DNA from: Baylisascaris procyonis
Lineage: Eukaryota; Nematoda; Chromadorea; Rhabditida; Ascarididae
DNA length: 64,000 nucleotides
Direction of reading: 5' to 3'
Assembly: GCA_037389465.1 (NCBI GenBank)
Contig: JAZARR010000153.1
Coordinates: forward strand, 2,341,001 to 2,405,000
In this document: in pieces, positions 14,221-26,887 of the stretch
Position numbering within the stretch: position 1 is the stretch's first letter
Layout: each line of letters starts with the position of its first letter
Made by a program: the position numbers and the translations under genes
The notes under the pieces: generated by a model
The model's database searches: none
The model's input: the letters and a program-made list of their open reading frames with translations, nothing else
What the model was told of the DNA's origin: nothing

Positions 14221-15405
14221 TACATACTTTCCATGTGCCGGTTTCTTGCAACCACACGTTTTATTATCAATGTGCAGCGTGTCACCTTCAATTAGCGATA
14301 CATACCGAGACTTATTTCTGGTTTTGCTCCAAGAAACCAGCTCCGTAACTCATGACCTTTAGATTTCAATCCCCTTACTGTTCTTGGCTAAGTCGGATCT
14401 TCCGAGTATCAAGTGGACAGCCTCAGAAGATCTCAGACCGTCATTAGATTTGCTAGCATTCTTCATGAGCATGCTTAATATAGAGTTTTTAAGCAGTTAA
14501 ATCAGTTGCGGCCTCTCGTTTTTGGTGCCCACGCTGCTATATATCAGAACTGGGAGCTGCAGAATGACCAGAAGCAGATAAAATTAAATTACTGAAGGAG
14601 GGTACTTTGATCTTTGTTGCAAAACCTCTTTCCAATTTATCGTCATAGTTCCAAGAGCGCGGATTTCAGATCATGCAATCGCTGAAAACCATGTACATTT
14701 AGAAGAGGTCGAAATCCCCGGCTTCACCAGCTTCTTCGCGCTTTTTTGCCATCCGATTTTTAATGCGCATTCAATTTCTCTTCTTCAAGGAAACTTAAAA
14801 TGATGCGAAACGGCGTGTAAAAAGCAACTTAAAATTGCACAGTTTCCATTGGGAATTACAAAGAACACTTCAAAAAAAATAAAATAAAATTCTCCAGTAA
14901 CTCTACTGGGACGACAATTATTCTCCACTACAATTGAACTTCTAGCGCAAATGACGAAAAGAATTTGCGTTTTTGAGTGAAGAGGTCATTTATGTCGCAT
15001 AAGCACATATAAAAAATCATTTTTGTTGCATATGTTTACTCACTTTAAACCTCATAACATGCAATTCTATCATTTTAGTCAACACACGTCTTAACGCTAC
15101 TTTAAAAATACCGAAAAGGTATCTCAATAATCACAAACCATTTTATTGCACACATAAGATCAGAGTGCTGCGGTGAGATCTACTATTGATGTGAATGCTG
15201 TAACATAGTTATTTGAAATCTTCTTCCACTGGATCTGATGAAGTTAATTTGCATATAGGGTATCACTGTTGCAAATTTTCCTGCTCAAATCTTCTATAAA
15301 AGGCGAAAGGTCAGGTTTGTCGGCATTACTGGGCGATCGAGTTTGGTGTTTGGGTTTTGGATTTCGTCTCGTTTTGGTGGATTCGACAAAATTGCTCATC
15401 CGGGA

Positions 15406-18400
15406 ATGGCGGCCGCTGATGTCGATGAATCGGTTGCGTTCCTTTCGAACCAATACAGAAGCGAGTTCAACGATCTTCGCCGACGCACTCTGCAACTAAG
15501 CGATGCTTTTGTCGCGAAGGTAACTAAACGCCGACCAACTATCCAAAACTTAGTGTTACTTTTCCTGACGGATTACATGCAGTGAAACTGCGTGTGAGCG
15601 AATGTATGCATGCATACGCTTCTTCTACGCATGCTCTGCTCTTCATGACGGTGTATAAAATTGTATTTGTGTGCATTAGTGCAGGAGATGCCAAAGCATA
15701 ACAAGGGAAACTAAAGCGATGAAGTTGTCACAATCTCCCTGGTTCGAAGCGCATGATGCGCTGTTTCCGTTTTCCTTAGATTTTATGAAGGTATTCAGGA
15801 GAACCGTTACACGAATGATTTCTGATGTCACCTCAAGGCCTTTAATTGTAGGAGGATTTCATATGTGGAATGCTAATTTAAGGCCCGTTGGTTCGTAATT
15901 CCGGGCTGGTACTTTTGAACTGTTCTCGACCTCAACCACCAAGTTCGATTGCCTTTCGATTTCAAGTGTGTTTGCGCAGTTGGCCACTTTCGATGACTAT
16001 AGGTAACTGGGACTATGGAGCGCACAGTTGATAAAATTGAACGGGTTTTAGTTGCACTCTTCTAGCTGCTCCTTATGAATTATTCGTCCTGTCTGATCAG
16101 ACGGGGACGAGCAGAAGGGTGAGGGGAGAAAGGGGTCGAAATAACGAGCTATAGTAACATGTTTTGCAGGCGAGAGCATGCCAGGAGCAGTTGAAGGATA
16201 TTCAGCCAGTCATAAACAAGGAAAAAGATGAGCTACTAGCCACACTCCAGGATCAGTCCGAGATCGTGGCAGTGGATCGAAACAGAATGCTTGCCACGTT
16301 TACGTGGACGGGAGTAATGCTCACTGGGATGACCGCTGGATGCATATTCAGTAGATATGTGCTAGCTCCTTTTCTGTCGTTCTTCATCAGCGAATTCTAC
16401 ACGTCGCTCGCCGCCTATGTCGTCCTACCATTCATCGCTTTTCGATATTTCACTGGACCAGTTGTAGGTGAATTCTCTGAGGTGGACAAAAATCGCCGAC
16501 ATAGTCTACTGGCCATCGCCATTGCAGAGGTATGATCGGGAATCGAATTTGCAAGGAAAAGGCTTCCTACGAAGCACATTTGAATGTGAATTGAATGGAG
16601 ACTAGGAAGGTTGCGAACACGCCATTAGAAATGATACTACATGGCCCTCCGATTTGCTTGGAAAATTAGTGCATTGAGGTACTTCCTTACAAGAGCGCAT
16701 AAGATCGCACATAAATGCCGTGACTAGCAGAAAATGCTGCTATTCGTAAAGATATTAATCTTCATCAGTCGCCTTGAGGAGAGCAATGTGTCTTTGTTGC
16801 CACTTTCATGAGAACTGTAAAAATCGAAGGGAAAATTTTTAGAAATGCAAGGGCAACGAGAAATTTAGAAATATAGTTCAAATCCCTCGTAAAATTAGCT
16901 TTAACCTAGATTTCAGAGAAAAGCGTATTGATTCATATGATCTTCAGGGAGTTTTGAAAGGATATCTATTCTCCCAGCGCTTTCTTCCCGGTGTCGCACC
17001 ACCTTCCTTCATCGCACCGTTTTCAATCGGATTTGGCTATCAACTCGCCTCATCTTACATCTCAAAGTCAGTGTTTCGGTTGTTCTGACAACGGAAAAAT
17101 GAAATACCCCGGAAGCCTGTGAGCTGCTTTCTGAAGCACAAGGCAAATTCAGTACTGCGTTGAAAATGAAACAAAATGAGAACTCTGTATTGAATGAAAT
17201 TTCATCGTAGACGCTCATTACGCTCATTTATCATGACGACTTCTTCATGGTAACAAGCTGCATCGCCTGCACCGCTAATTTCGCTGAAACAAGAAATAAC
17301 ATAAGCAAAGGCAATGTCTTCAAAGACCCTTTAAACTAGTTGCAATAGAGCCTCATTGCCGTGGAACATCCTCAGCATCTTCTTCTGTTTTTCCTCTTGA
17401 ATGAATATCGCGTTCCGTGAAAAGAAATCTTTTTAGCGACCGCATGAAGTTGATTGCTGTGACGATGGGTACATCAGTGGCGATTCATCTAGGCATGGGT
17501 ATGACGACTGGATATTCGCTAGGCTTCTTTGCTCTCACACTCCTTTATGCTGCCGCTGGATTCGGAATGCTGCAGATGTATCTAAAGTATGGCGATGGAG
17601 ATCACGTAAGCAACTATCAGTATTGGTTCGAAAGCGATCGGATGCGTAATTTCCCTTTTATTCTGAAGGCGAAAAAGTGCTGGCAACAAGCACCTTCATT
17701 TCCCATGCTGGAAGGAAAGCTTTCAGTTCCACTGGAAGCTGCACGTGAAATTCCTTAGAATCATGGAGATTATTGCATGTTTTAAACAAAATAGGGACGA
17801 CTGGAAAGGAAGGTACGAAGCCTGCTGGTCTATCGGCGTGGCAATTGCTTTTGAGATTATGAAGCACGCATATGTCCGTTTGATCAAACATTCCACCCTC
17901 CTCAATCCCTATCTCCCACCCCATACATGCTAATGCTCATCTTTTTGGGCTCCGAGGGCCAGCAGCTACGAAACATTTTCATCCGCTAAAGTCGCTTCTT
18001 TTTGCAGTCGCGCTCATCTACTTCGGCGAAAAAAATGTGTGAAGCTTAGGAAAAAAGCATAAAGAGCGATGAAAGTTATTGGGTATAGCTCACGTACAAA
18101 GGAAACAGCCGATTGAGCAGACTGTTAAGCAGAAAAGAATGGACTAGAAAAATGGAACTTTTAAGCGAAAAGTGAGAAGCTTGACGCAACCGTCGTTGAT
18201 AGCGTTGAAGGATCCTCGGGAGTTCCCTCTGTCAAGGCGTGCTACAAAGCGGCAGGGAATTCTTTGCTACTGCAGAATGCTCGTTGATATTTTAGGATAC
18301 TTGGGTCATACTAGGCCGCTGATTTCAGCTTGCTTTTCAACACGGCGAAGTTAACTAGTTTCTCAACAGGGATATTACTTTGTCACTTATTGGTCAATTC

Positions 18401-18546
18401 GAAAAAGTCAAACTGACTTACTCATAATTTCTTTACAGAAGACACACGCATATCAAGTGGCCTACCTGCTCGCCGTAGTCTATTCACAAGCTGTTGTGTT
18501 CACGCTGTTCACCGTCGACGCCAATGGACTCAGCGAGGCGAACTGA
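15406..18546 (+). CDS. multi-pass membrane protein, 289 aa, 5 exons, function unknown
   Basis: The exons are 15406-15519, 16170-16529, 16948-17066, 17437-17605 and 18439-18546, giving 870 nt with phases 0, 0, 2, 0 and a TGA. Donors include gtaact, gtatga and gtaagc; acceptors are ttttgcag, tcttcag, ttttag and tttacag. The ATG at 15406 was chosen because upstream in-frame codons lack an ATG. Residues 1-76 are charged and probably coiled-coil (KEKDELLATLQDQ). They are followed by about six hydrophobic segments near 79-98, 100-130, 149-165, 172-194, 204-245 (likely two spans) and 261-280. The short tail is polar. I do not recognise a catalytic or transport motif. A nematode-restricted or fast-evolving membrane protein is likely, and I assign no function. 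Confidence 0.85.
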
Positions 18547-18701
18547 ACAAATCGACTAAAACAAATGCACCACTAAAATTGCCTACTCACGGCAACGCTC
18601 TTTCTCACTCCACATCCCACAACTTCCCTAGTCACCAATGCAGATTTTCACTGGGCCCAGTTCTTGTGCATAATACCAAAAGCTCTTCACTCTGGAATCT
18701 G

Positions 18702-18707
18702 AATAAA
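18702..18707 (+). terminator. polyadenylation signal AATAAA of the membrane-protein gene
   Basis: AATAAA lies 156 nt after the stop codon, which is a usual 3' UTR length for nematodes. Confidence 0.65.
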
Positions 18708-18719
18708 GCATCCTGCCAT

Positions 18720-20560
18720 ACTTGCCATCAAATGCAATAAATAATAAGTTCATATTCTCATCGCCAAGTTGTGCTTAAAAGAAGCAGTCAAATATGGGAC
18801 AACCTTTAGCTTGGTGAATTTTTAGTGAGTAAGGATTCATATACTGAGGAGATGACACAGATCTAGCATGCTATCATTTAAAGAAATTTATGATCATGTC
18901 AATGTAATGTGTGTCACTCAGTGGACCAGGTTCACGTCCACTAAGTGAGGCGAAGTGTGGGGAGCTTGATACCAGCGTTCACTTAGGTTGACGTGACAAC
19001 GATCCGTCTGTGCCGAACACCCCCCAAATGGTCGTGAAGTGGGGCACTACCTGCAGAAGAGATAGCGGTCCCTTTATGCAAAAAGTTAACCAGTGAACAA
19101 GATCATATGAGCACAGTCGCGAGGAAGCAGCACGCTAAAAGAAGATTTCACGTGCTACGCGATGGTACGATAATCTGAAAGCGTCGAATCTGTGCGCTTG
19201 CCATCTTCATCCTTCCTCTGTTGCCCCACAACCATCGCAAGCCGTTTCCTCGTAATGTTCTGACCTCTTCCTCCGTTGACATCGATTCTCATTCTTTCCT
19301 TTAAGTAAAGATGGCTTTTGAGGCTCAACGTCGGAGACATGAGAAGGAGTCGGCGTCCCATCAATTAGGTGCGTGTGACATACCTCCTTCCAGGTATTTA
19401 GTTTTGCTAAATCCTAAAAAAGGCTGCGGCGACATCTCGTGTTCCCTCCGAGATAAAAAGCTGAAACGATCTACGCTATAGAACGAGAGTGCCAAAAGAT
19501 ATGTTAAGCTCCCTGCGACGTTTATTTTGCCTATATGAACACAAGTCTCAAAAAGCATCCTGCATTTGTAATCCAATCGTCTCCGAAACCTTCCCCTCAG
19601 CTCTCGCAATCGAGGTTGCTGTCACCGATATTGGTACGCCATGTAGACTTTCAAAATGACATGCAAATCTGCATGGAATAAGCAAGAAAGAGCGGCTATG
19701 ACTGCTTGTTCGATGAGCTAATAAGCTTTGCTGAAAAAATCTAGCACTCGACAAAATGATATGACTCTTTAAGCAGAACCTCCAGATAATGTGAACCAAT
19801 CCATGCGACTTTTCAAGCCACGTAACTTTTTGATTTGGGAAACGCGGTGCCTGTTTTGGGTGATTCAGGATTTCATAAATGTGTGAATGCTCAAGCATTT
19901 TTAGAACGGCAAGGGTCGATTAAAATTGTGGCTCTATGGGAAACACTCACCACGCTCGGATTGCATTTATGAGATTTCATCAAAATTCTCATCGCTGATA
20001 AACTATGCCTCGAAGCCTGAAATCTGAGAGAGGAAGGCGCTCTTCAGAAGAATGCATGCCCACTTAATTATATTTTTGTTGTTCTCTTAGTAAGCATCGT
20101 GTTTACTTCAAGGAACTTCAGACTTATTTCAAAGAAAGCAACTTGAAACGAATATGAATTCAATAGCGCATTTTATTAGCCCTATGAATAAAAAAAAATG
20201 CATCAACATCACAAAGGAAGAATTTCAGCAGCGTGGTTTCTTGTACGGAAACAAAAATGTCATTGATAATTCTACATGAGCTTTTTCTCGTAAGATAGGA
20301 ATTCATGCCAGCACATTTCTGGATGTAATCTATTGTTTTTTCATTGTGTTGCATTTATCGTTGAGTAACTAATCGCACTCCTCCGCTTGTCTCTTTCTTC
20401 GAACTATTGACGCTCATACAAATCTACGTTGCAAATTTTTGTGCTGCGAAAGTTTTAAACAAAATTTTCGCATAGGTCTGCTTTTGCACTAATCTACTTG
20501 CCTATAGCTTGCATATGAGCTTTTAGTGCATTTTCCAAGTTTCAAAGATTTGCGTGCTCG
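18720..20560. other. intergenic stretch, no gene supported
   Basis: Part of it (about 18.9-19.6 kb) is more GC-rich than its surroundings and has overlapping minus-strand open frames of 69-116 codons that shift frame between each other. This looks like a decayed element or relic rather than a working gene. A hairpin is annotated at 18914-18948. Confidence 0.4.
18914..18948. repeat. hairpin with 12 paired positions and a 9-nt loop
   Basis: tcact/agtga and agtggac/gtccact pair with one mismatch between them. The loop, caggttcac, contains GGTTC, the core of a pol III B box. It could be a tRNA-derived element end or a structured RNA, but the rest of a tRNA fold is not present. Confidence 0.45.
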
Positions 20561-20566
20561 TTTTAC

Positions 20567-20573
20567 TATAAAA
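20567..20573 (+). promoter_or_regulatory. TATA-like box upstream of the microprotein frame
   Basis: TATAAAA lies about 79 nt before the candidate ATG at 20646. TATA-like hexamers are common in AT-rich DNA, so its value is mainly contextual. Confidence 0.25.
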
Positions 20574-20645
20574 GAGCTGAAATTTATGAAGACAATCAGT
20601 TGCTATTAACTGTAAGCTGCTTGCTTCTCGTATTGGCTCTGAGCA

Positions 20646-20762
20646 ATGAGTGCGGCTATTCTCTTATTCTTGGCTACTATTATTGGCCTTGGTGTAGCTT
20701 ATCGTCTTGGTTATCTAGACCCATATATTGCACAAGTCCAAGAGCAACTCAAGGCGAAGTGA
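20646..20762 (+). CDS. candidate 38-aa single-pass membrane microprotein
   Basis: A 39-codon ATG-to-TGA frame encodes a short N-terminal hydrophobic helix (AAILLFLATIIGLGVAY, residues 3-19). This is followed by a polar amphipathic tail (LDPYIAQVQEQLKAK). The composition and the hydrophobic-then-charged plan fit small membrane subunits or regulators of mitochondria or the endoplasmic reticulum, but I do not recognise the family. An AATAAA lies 95 nt after the stop and a TATA-like box about 79 nt before the start. A short upstream frame (20586-20609) would be removed if the transcript is trans-spliced at ggctctgag (20643). A competing frame over the same DNA begins at a non-ATG codon. Confidence 0.4.
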   Translation: MSAAILLFLATIIGLGVAYRLGYLDPYIAQVQEQLKAK

Positions 20763-20857
20763 GAAGCCGAACTAATGGATCGGAAATCGAGTCGTTCATT
20801 CCTGGAGTGTACCGCTTTACTAGTGCCACAAAACATTTGCCATCAATTCTCGTATGC

Positions 20858-20863
20858 AATAAA
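20858..20863 (+). terminator. AATAAA polyadenylation signal after the microprotein frame
   Basis: The hexamer sits 95 nt beyond the TGA at 20762, giving a compact transcription unit if the microprotein is real. Confidence 0.4.
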
Positions 20864-20869
20864 TGATTT

Positions 20870-23800
20870 CTGATTATGCGTAGTTACAAAGTAAACTTTG
20901 TACCAGGCATTTCTGGCTCAGCTGCAACCAATAAATGTTGCGGCCGATTGCTCATGTCCAATATCCGTTACGACATGTGGTCACCGGCAATTCATAACTG
21001 AAGAAACAAATGAAAAAAATACAATGAAGACTTATTAGCATGATCTCCACTTTCTTCTATACGTTCTATGCACTCTTGTTGAACTCATGCAGAGGTATGA
21101 AGTGAAACAGATGGATTTAAAAAAATTGCTTGGAGCCGTAGAGGTCAATAACTCAATTCCTCATCTGAAAAGCGCTCGAAAACTACAAATAAATAGCGTA
21201 TCTTCGTAGGCACTTCTTAATTTCTGGAATGCATACCATACCGTTGGCACTTTGCACGCCTAGTTTGCTTGGCAACCTCCTTTTCATGGTTTCAAACTCA
21301 CTCTACATCAGAGGAATGCGTCTAGTAGTAGAAACTTTTTCACTGACTTCTGAATACTTGTTCGTTGCGCTTGAGTCGACGGCGATAACTTACCTCGTTA
21401 GGAAACATATTTGGAACGTCATCTGATGTTATCCAAAAATGTCGTCATGTTAGCACAGGCGCTAAGCGCAGACTTACAACTCTACGACTGCAGAAGACAG
21501 TGAGCGAAGTGCTATGCACATTTTATTAGAGCAGCAAGAACGAAATATATGAAAACCGTTTTATTTGTGCATAATCTCTCGAAAATGCTCAGAGACGATA
21601 TGTGTGAAGCGATACATTCAAGAGGCATTATCCATCCTCTAATATCAACGAGACTGAAGAAGAACAATTTTTTTAAATTCCTTCTTATATCCTTCTATTG
21701 CTCAGATACGAGCGAGAAATTTAGGCGGAACAGAAAGCAAGATAGATCAAAATCAACGATTTTATGGGTTTGTTCCATTATTCACAGATCTCATTTCTTA
21801 TGCCCACAAGGATATTCATTGTATGTTGGAATGTAATAAAACTAGAGCTCATCGACAATAAAACAGCATATGTTTCATAATGACGAGCAACAATAATTCA
21901 TGGAACCAAAAAAGAGGACTATTTTACTAGAATATCCTATAGTTGTCGCTGAATAAATGGAAAATAAAGAATTCTTTCATAGACACGAAAACATTTTTTT
22001 CACGTGGAAATCACATTTGTAAGAATATCAAAAGCAATTGTCTCTAACGGCCGGATTGCCCATAAAAAATCTCGTAGCAATTAGTGCAATAGGAATGCAA
22101 ATATTCGATAAAACATAAGCAATGCTTATATCGAATTGCAAAAGTATGAAAAACAAAAACCTTAGACAGATTATAAAAGTGATTGAAGCCTACAGCAAAT
22201 GAGCTCAATGAAATAGGAACTGCTTTGAAGCAGTATATATGCAAAATATATAAACAGCAGCGAAAAGCATTTGAATACTCGGATAGAATGCGATATATTC
22301 CATACGTATAACGCTATTTCAACTGAACTTTTGCATTAAAAAAATGCTGAACGAAAATATATCACCAAGATTATAAAATTCGCAACGAAGACTATGGTTT
22401 CATATATTCGAGCGCAATAATTTAAAGGATCTGAATCACTTTTTCGGAGCGGGAGGGGAAGGGAAGAGGCAGTTGCTGAACAATCGAGTAGCTCCATGTA
22501 ACTAAAGCAGTTCCAGTGGAACAATTTCCATAATATGAAGTTTCTAGTGGTTTACTACTGAATGCTATGAGCCTTCCGATTATGAGTATTCGATTAAATA
22601 TTATTTGCTTAAATCCCCGAATAACTGTGAATCAAAGATATATGACGGATGTGGAACGCATCATATGACTCGTATGAAAGAAATATGAAAATCAACGGCG
22701 CTTGCAAAGGGCAAGAGGTGCGAAATGCGCACGTATAAAGTACAAGGCCATACATGTGATATGATAAAGAAGAAACCTTTTCTATCAGTTTTGCCTAATT
22801 TCACAGAAGAAGTATAAGTCAACATATAGGTACACATCGCTGTGTTGGAATGCGCTAAAAGTTCCATATAGACTGTGGATTTTGCGAACACAGTTTCCAC
22901 TACATATTTGAAGATGAGTAGCGCTGTATATTGTGGTACTTCTCTCCAAATATGCATATGAAAATACTGCTGATTATGACTCAAGTATAGGAAAAACACT
23001 GCAAGTTTATAGCAAGCCTCTTTAAGATTTCCAATGTCCTGTTATGTTCCTCTGCATATTTGCACTGGAAAAGAAGTATTTTATAAGTTCCGCAAAATAC
23101 GGAAATTTGCGTTTTATCAGTACTATAGCATCTGTATGTTAGTACATTTTACCTGCTAGTATGAACCTCGCCAATCACTGAATAGATTTAGGAAATCAGT
23201 TGTCCTTAACGTGCATCACAGATGGCTTTCTCCAATAACTCTCGAACATCACCTGCACCCACGTAATTGTGCCTAAGAAATTACATAGCACCTAACGCAA
23301 TTAGCGCATTTGTGATTCCGCTCATCAGATCAGGCTTTGCATGAATCACCAAGAAACGATAAAATATATGTTATGGCCACCGTACAGTTAGCTGATCCGA
23401 ACTCTTCTGCAGCTTTTCTGCAAAAAGCAGTTTTTCTGCCAGTCGGCTGCCTCAGAATGGAAATCCGATGAGTTCGACAATTTGAACATACATGAAAATT
23501 TCCATGCACCTTTTGACGCCTGGAATTTAGTTGAAGATTGATGGACGATATGGATGTTGGTATACGAGGCCAGTCGATAGTGTACATTACGCGCGTCAAA
23601 TTTCATGACACTAGATTCGATGGTTTCCGAGATGGAACAGTGGGACGAGGAGACAAACAAACACACAGACGCGCAGATGAGATATTGTCATAAGCTATTT
23701 GCAAGTATGGATTTGCAATAGTCTATAAATGCAGTGCTCGGATCAGTAAAGATACGAATGCACTGTAGCGCATGGTTTATTATTCGTTTGCACTTGATAA

Positions 23801-26800
23801 AACCAAACGGTCTGATGAGCTGAACTTCAAGGGTGCATATCTTTCTTCCTACGTAGTTTGTCACTCCTTCCTGCTAGGTGTATGTTAGCGAGACGTTGTG
23901 CATAGTGGTCGCTGCCGCTGTTCTTAAGTGAAAATGCATTTATGTCATTGTGCATGTTCGCAGCTTTTATTTCTTGAATCGCATAAGGGTAACGACTATG
24001 CTCAAGTTGAGTTGCGCAAAGTTCAGCCTAGGGTGCACATTTGCTGGCGTTTGGCTCTATGGATTTCCTCTGTATGGAATGAATCACCTAGGAGGTGGAG
24101 AAAGCCGCTAGGCGACGACTGTGTTGCAAATATTTGCATTAAGATGGGAGCATGTTTTCACCTAAAGAAATCCTCCTATCTCTTATTTAGCACAGCAGTA
24201 CTCAGTGTAGAAGCGATCACATATAACTTTTAATTTACTGCTTATTCGGGACTGATCCACTCCTACCGAACAAGCCCTTATGATCCCATTATGATATGTG
24301 AACGTGGACGGAGATCTAAATTCTGTCGCTGTCTTACCCGTCGGCGCAATCGGCTCGTTTCCAACTGCACCTTTTCATGCGCTATGCATATCGCTGAGCA
24401 ATGCAACACCTAAACCTACACCTATTCAGATGTATATGGATAGTTCAAATGCGCGCAGCTGAAAACGCTTCGTAGTTGGATTGCACATGGCTGAAATGTA
24501 ATACCATGTGCATGATATATTATAAATTATAAGCTCGTGTTTTACTCAGTCAAGAGAAGTGGAGAGAAAAATATGGCCATCGAATATGAAAAATGCGCCA
24601 TTGCACGCACACAGCAGCATAAACGAATTATTTAAAAGCACCAAGTGTGACTGTTTTTAAATGAACACAAATTCCTAAATGAAAATGCCATCTGTTTACG
24701 GTCCTTTTCCACAAACATTTTCGCCTTCATTTATGGCATTCAGAATATTTTCACATTTTTGCAGGGATATACTATGATGCAAATGGAGGAGAAAACTTTC
24801 CAAGCATAAAATTCTTCAACAAATTTGATCCAACTTTGCTGCTGTTCCTTTCCCTCACGCAGGACAAATCTCTCGGCGATTTGTTATTTTCATAAATCAT
24901 ATTTGCAAAATCATTGACAATTTTGAGTAATCATTCGGTAAATGTCGATAATGGACGTTCGTGAAAAGTAGCTAGCTCTATAGGCGACGATAAGTTACTG
25001 GGATGAAGAGAGCACTTCGCACTTACCTATTAGATTTTCAATTTCTTTCCTCATTTAGTTATTTTTACTGAAACTTACTACACAGAATGCTTCTCTACAT
25101 AAAAGTGACAGCTGAATATATCTTTTGGAAATGGGCATTTCAAAAAGCGAGCATTATTACTAATCAAAGAGCAGTTTTTAGAAAAATCAGAGAGCAGTTT
25201 CTGGAAAAAAAACCACTCATAATTTCCAGTGCATTTGTCTCACGTCCTATTCAGGTTGCTTAAAAGTGTTGGCTGAAATATCGCAATGACAGTGCAATTG
25301 GGAATTAAGCGCAGGAATCAAACGAAACTGTTCGATAAATACCATTGAAACGTCATTAAGATTATTAAATCGCGTAACCCATGATACCACTTTTGAGGAT
25401 GGAAATTTACATTTCAATTATTTCAGCACATTATTCATACAATAAGTACATTAAACGATTACATTTCCCATCGTCATATAATGACGAATAAGTAATTGCT
25501 GTTCTGCATGCAGTACGACTTGCGATATTTGTTGATTCTTTTCATGAAAACATTGGCCGGTCTTAGCAAGCCGACTAGAGATTGGGATTCGTATTCATTT
25601 GTTCACGTTCCTTACCAATTATGAACTGGAGGAAACGCTCGTCGCTCTTGACGAAGCTCACTCGGGAACTGAAACGCAAAACATATAATCCCTTCAGATT
25701 GGTTTTATTCATTCCACTAGTGGTCAGCATGGTCATCATCAGAAATTCGAATAGTGACGATTCCAGAAAAACGATAAGTAAATTAGGATAAAAAGAGACG
25801 ATGGCTAAAGTCGCAGTGATGCTAATCGAGCAATTTAATATCAACGTGCACTTCATTTTAAATAAATGCGGCCTGAAGTCATTAAAAGTGTCCAGCATGG
25901 CGACAGAATGCATTATTTCAGTACGTTTGCATGTTACATACTAGCGAATGCGACCTCCTGGAAGAGTTGATAAAAAAAAGTGCACGGGATGCAGAAATAT
26001 TTAGCTTGCTAAGTCACTAGTACATTAAAGAATCATGCTTCGAAATATTTGCAATAGTGGAATTAACAACAGCACGGAAACCCGCACTCGTGATGGGAAC
26101 GAACAATACAGAAACTGTACGATTCAGAAGGCGATTTGCAAGATTTTTGTAGTATACTTTTATCTCGATTTTCACACTTTCAAGAGTTGTTTTGCATAAG
26201 AAAAACTGTAAAAATTTTAAATCGTCTACTTCTCGTTCGCAAACGTTGGAGGACAGGAAGCAATAACGAAGGTAAAAACAGGTGCAGTTGTACGCTTCGC
26301 CTATCTATGCCTCTGAAGACGTTTCTGCTTTTCTAGCAGCAGCGTCCAACACATAAGCTTTACTTATCGTCTTGGTATTTCGATTAATGAACCCCTTATG
26401 AAAATATGAAAAGGGAATCACTCAAAACATCTGATGCGTTTTCGGAGTAGATCGACGATTGCATCGATAGTTTATCTGAATATTGCTTGCCACCGTTGAT
26501 AACGGTACATATTCATGAATGAATTTTCTCAAACAACAACCTGGTATGCCATAGACTTTAGTGGACGAGTTGTGTTTCCGAACTGAGTCGGGAGATCATT
26601 GCTAACTGTTTGTCTTATCGAACCCTGAAAAATCCAACAGTCGATTAGATTTTAATGAATGCTTCTGCAACAACAGTTAAACGTATCATTGCGCTTGAAC
26701 TAAAATCACAAGAATTCAACAGCTATTTCATCGCTAATACACACATATTAAAATCATTTACAATTATATCACGGTATGCTATCTTATTTTATAATCATAT

Positions 26801-26880
26801 TTGTCATTAAAAGCGCTATCATATTCCCTCTCGGTGCATTCAAGTGAATACTACGGCAATGACTTGTTATTTCGAAAATG
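20870..26880. other. gene-poor AT-rich stretch, nothing recognised
   Basis: There are only scattered open frames of 60-112 codons without splice context, initiation context or recognisable motifs. There are no RNA genes. A short purine run (gcgggaggggaaggg near 22449) is the only compositional oddity. Confidence 0.5.
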
Positions 26881-26887
26881 AAATTGC

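Noticed and set aside
13961..14362. 133-codon plus-strand frame rich in Phe and Ser
   Set aside because: It is produced by a T-rich low-complexity tract and a 20-bp repeat, with no splice or initiation context.
19155..19898. Three overlapping minus-strand frames of 69-116 codons
   Set aside because: They shift frame against each other, have no recognisable motif and no consistent splice sites. At best they are a decayed element.
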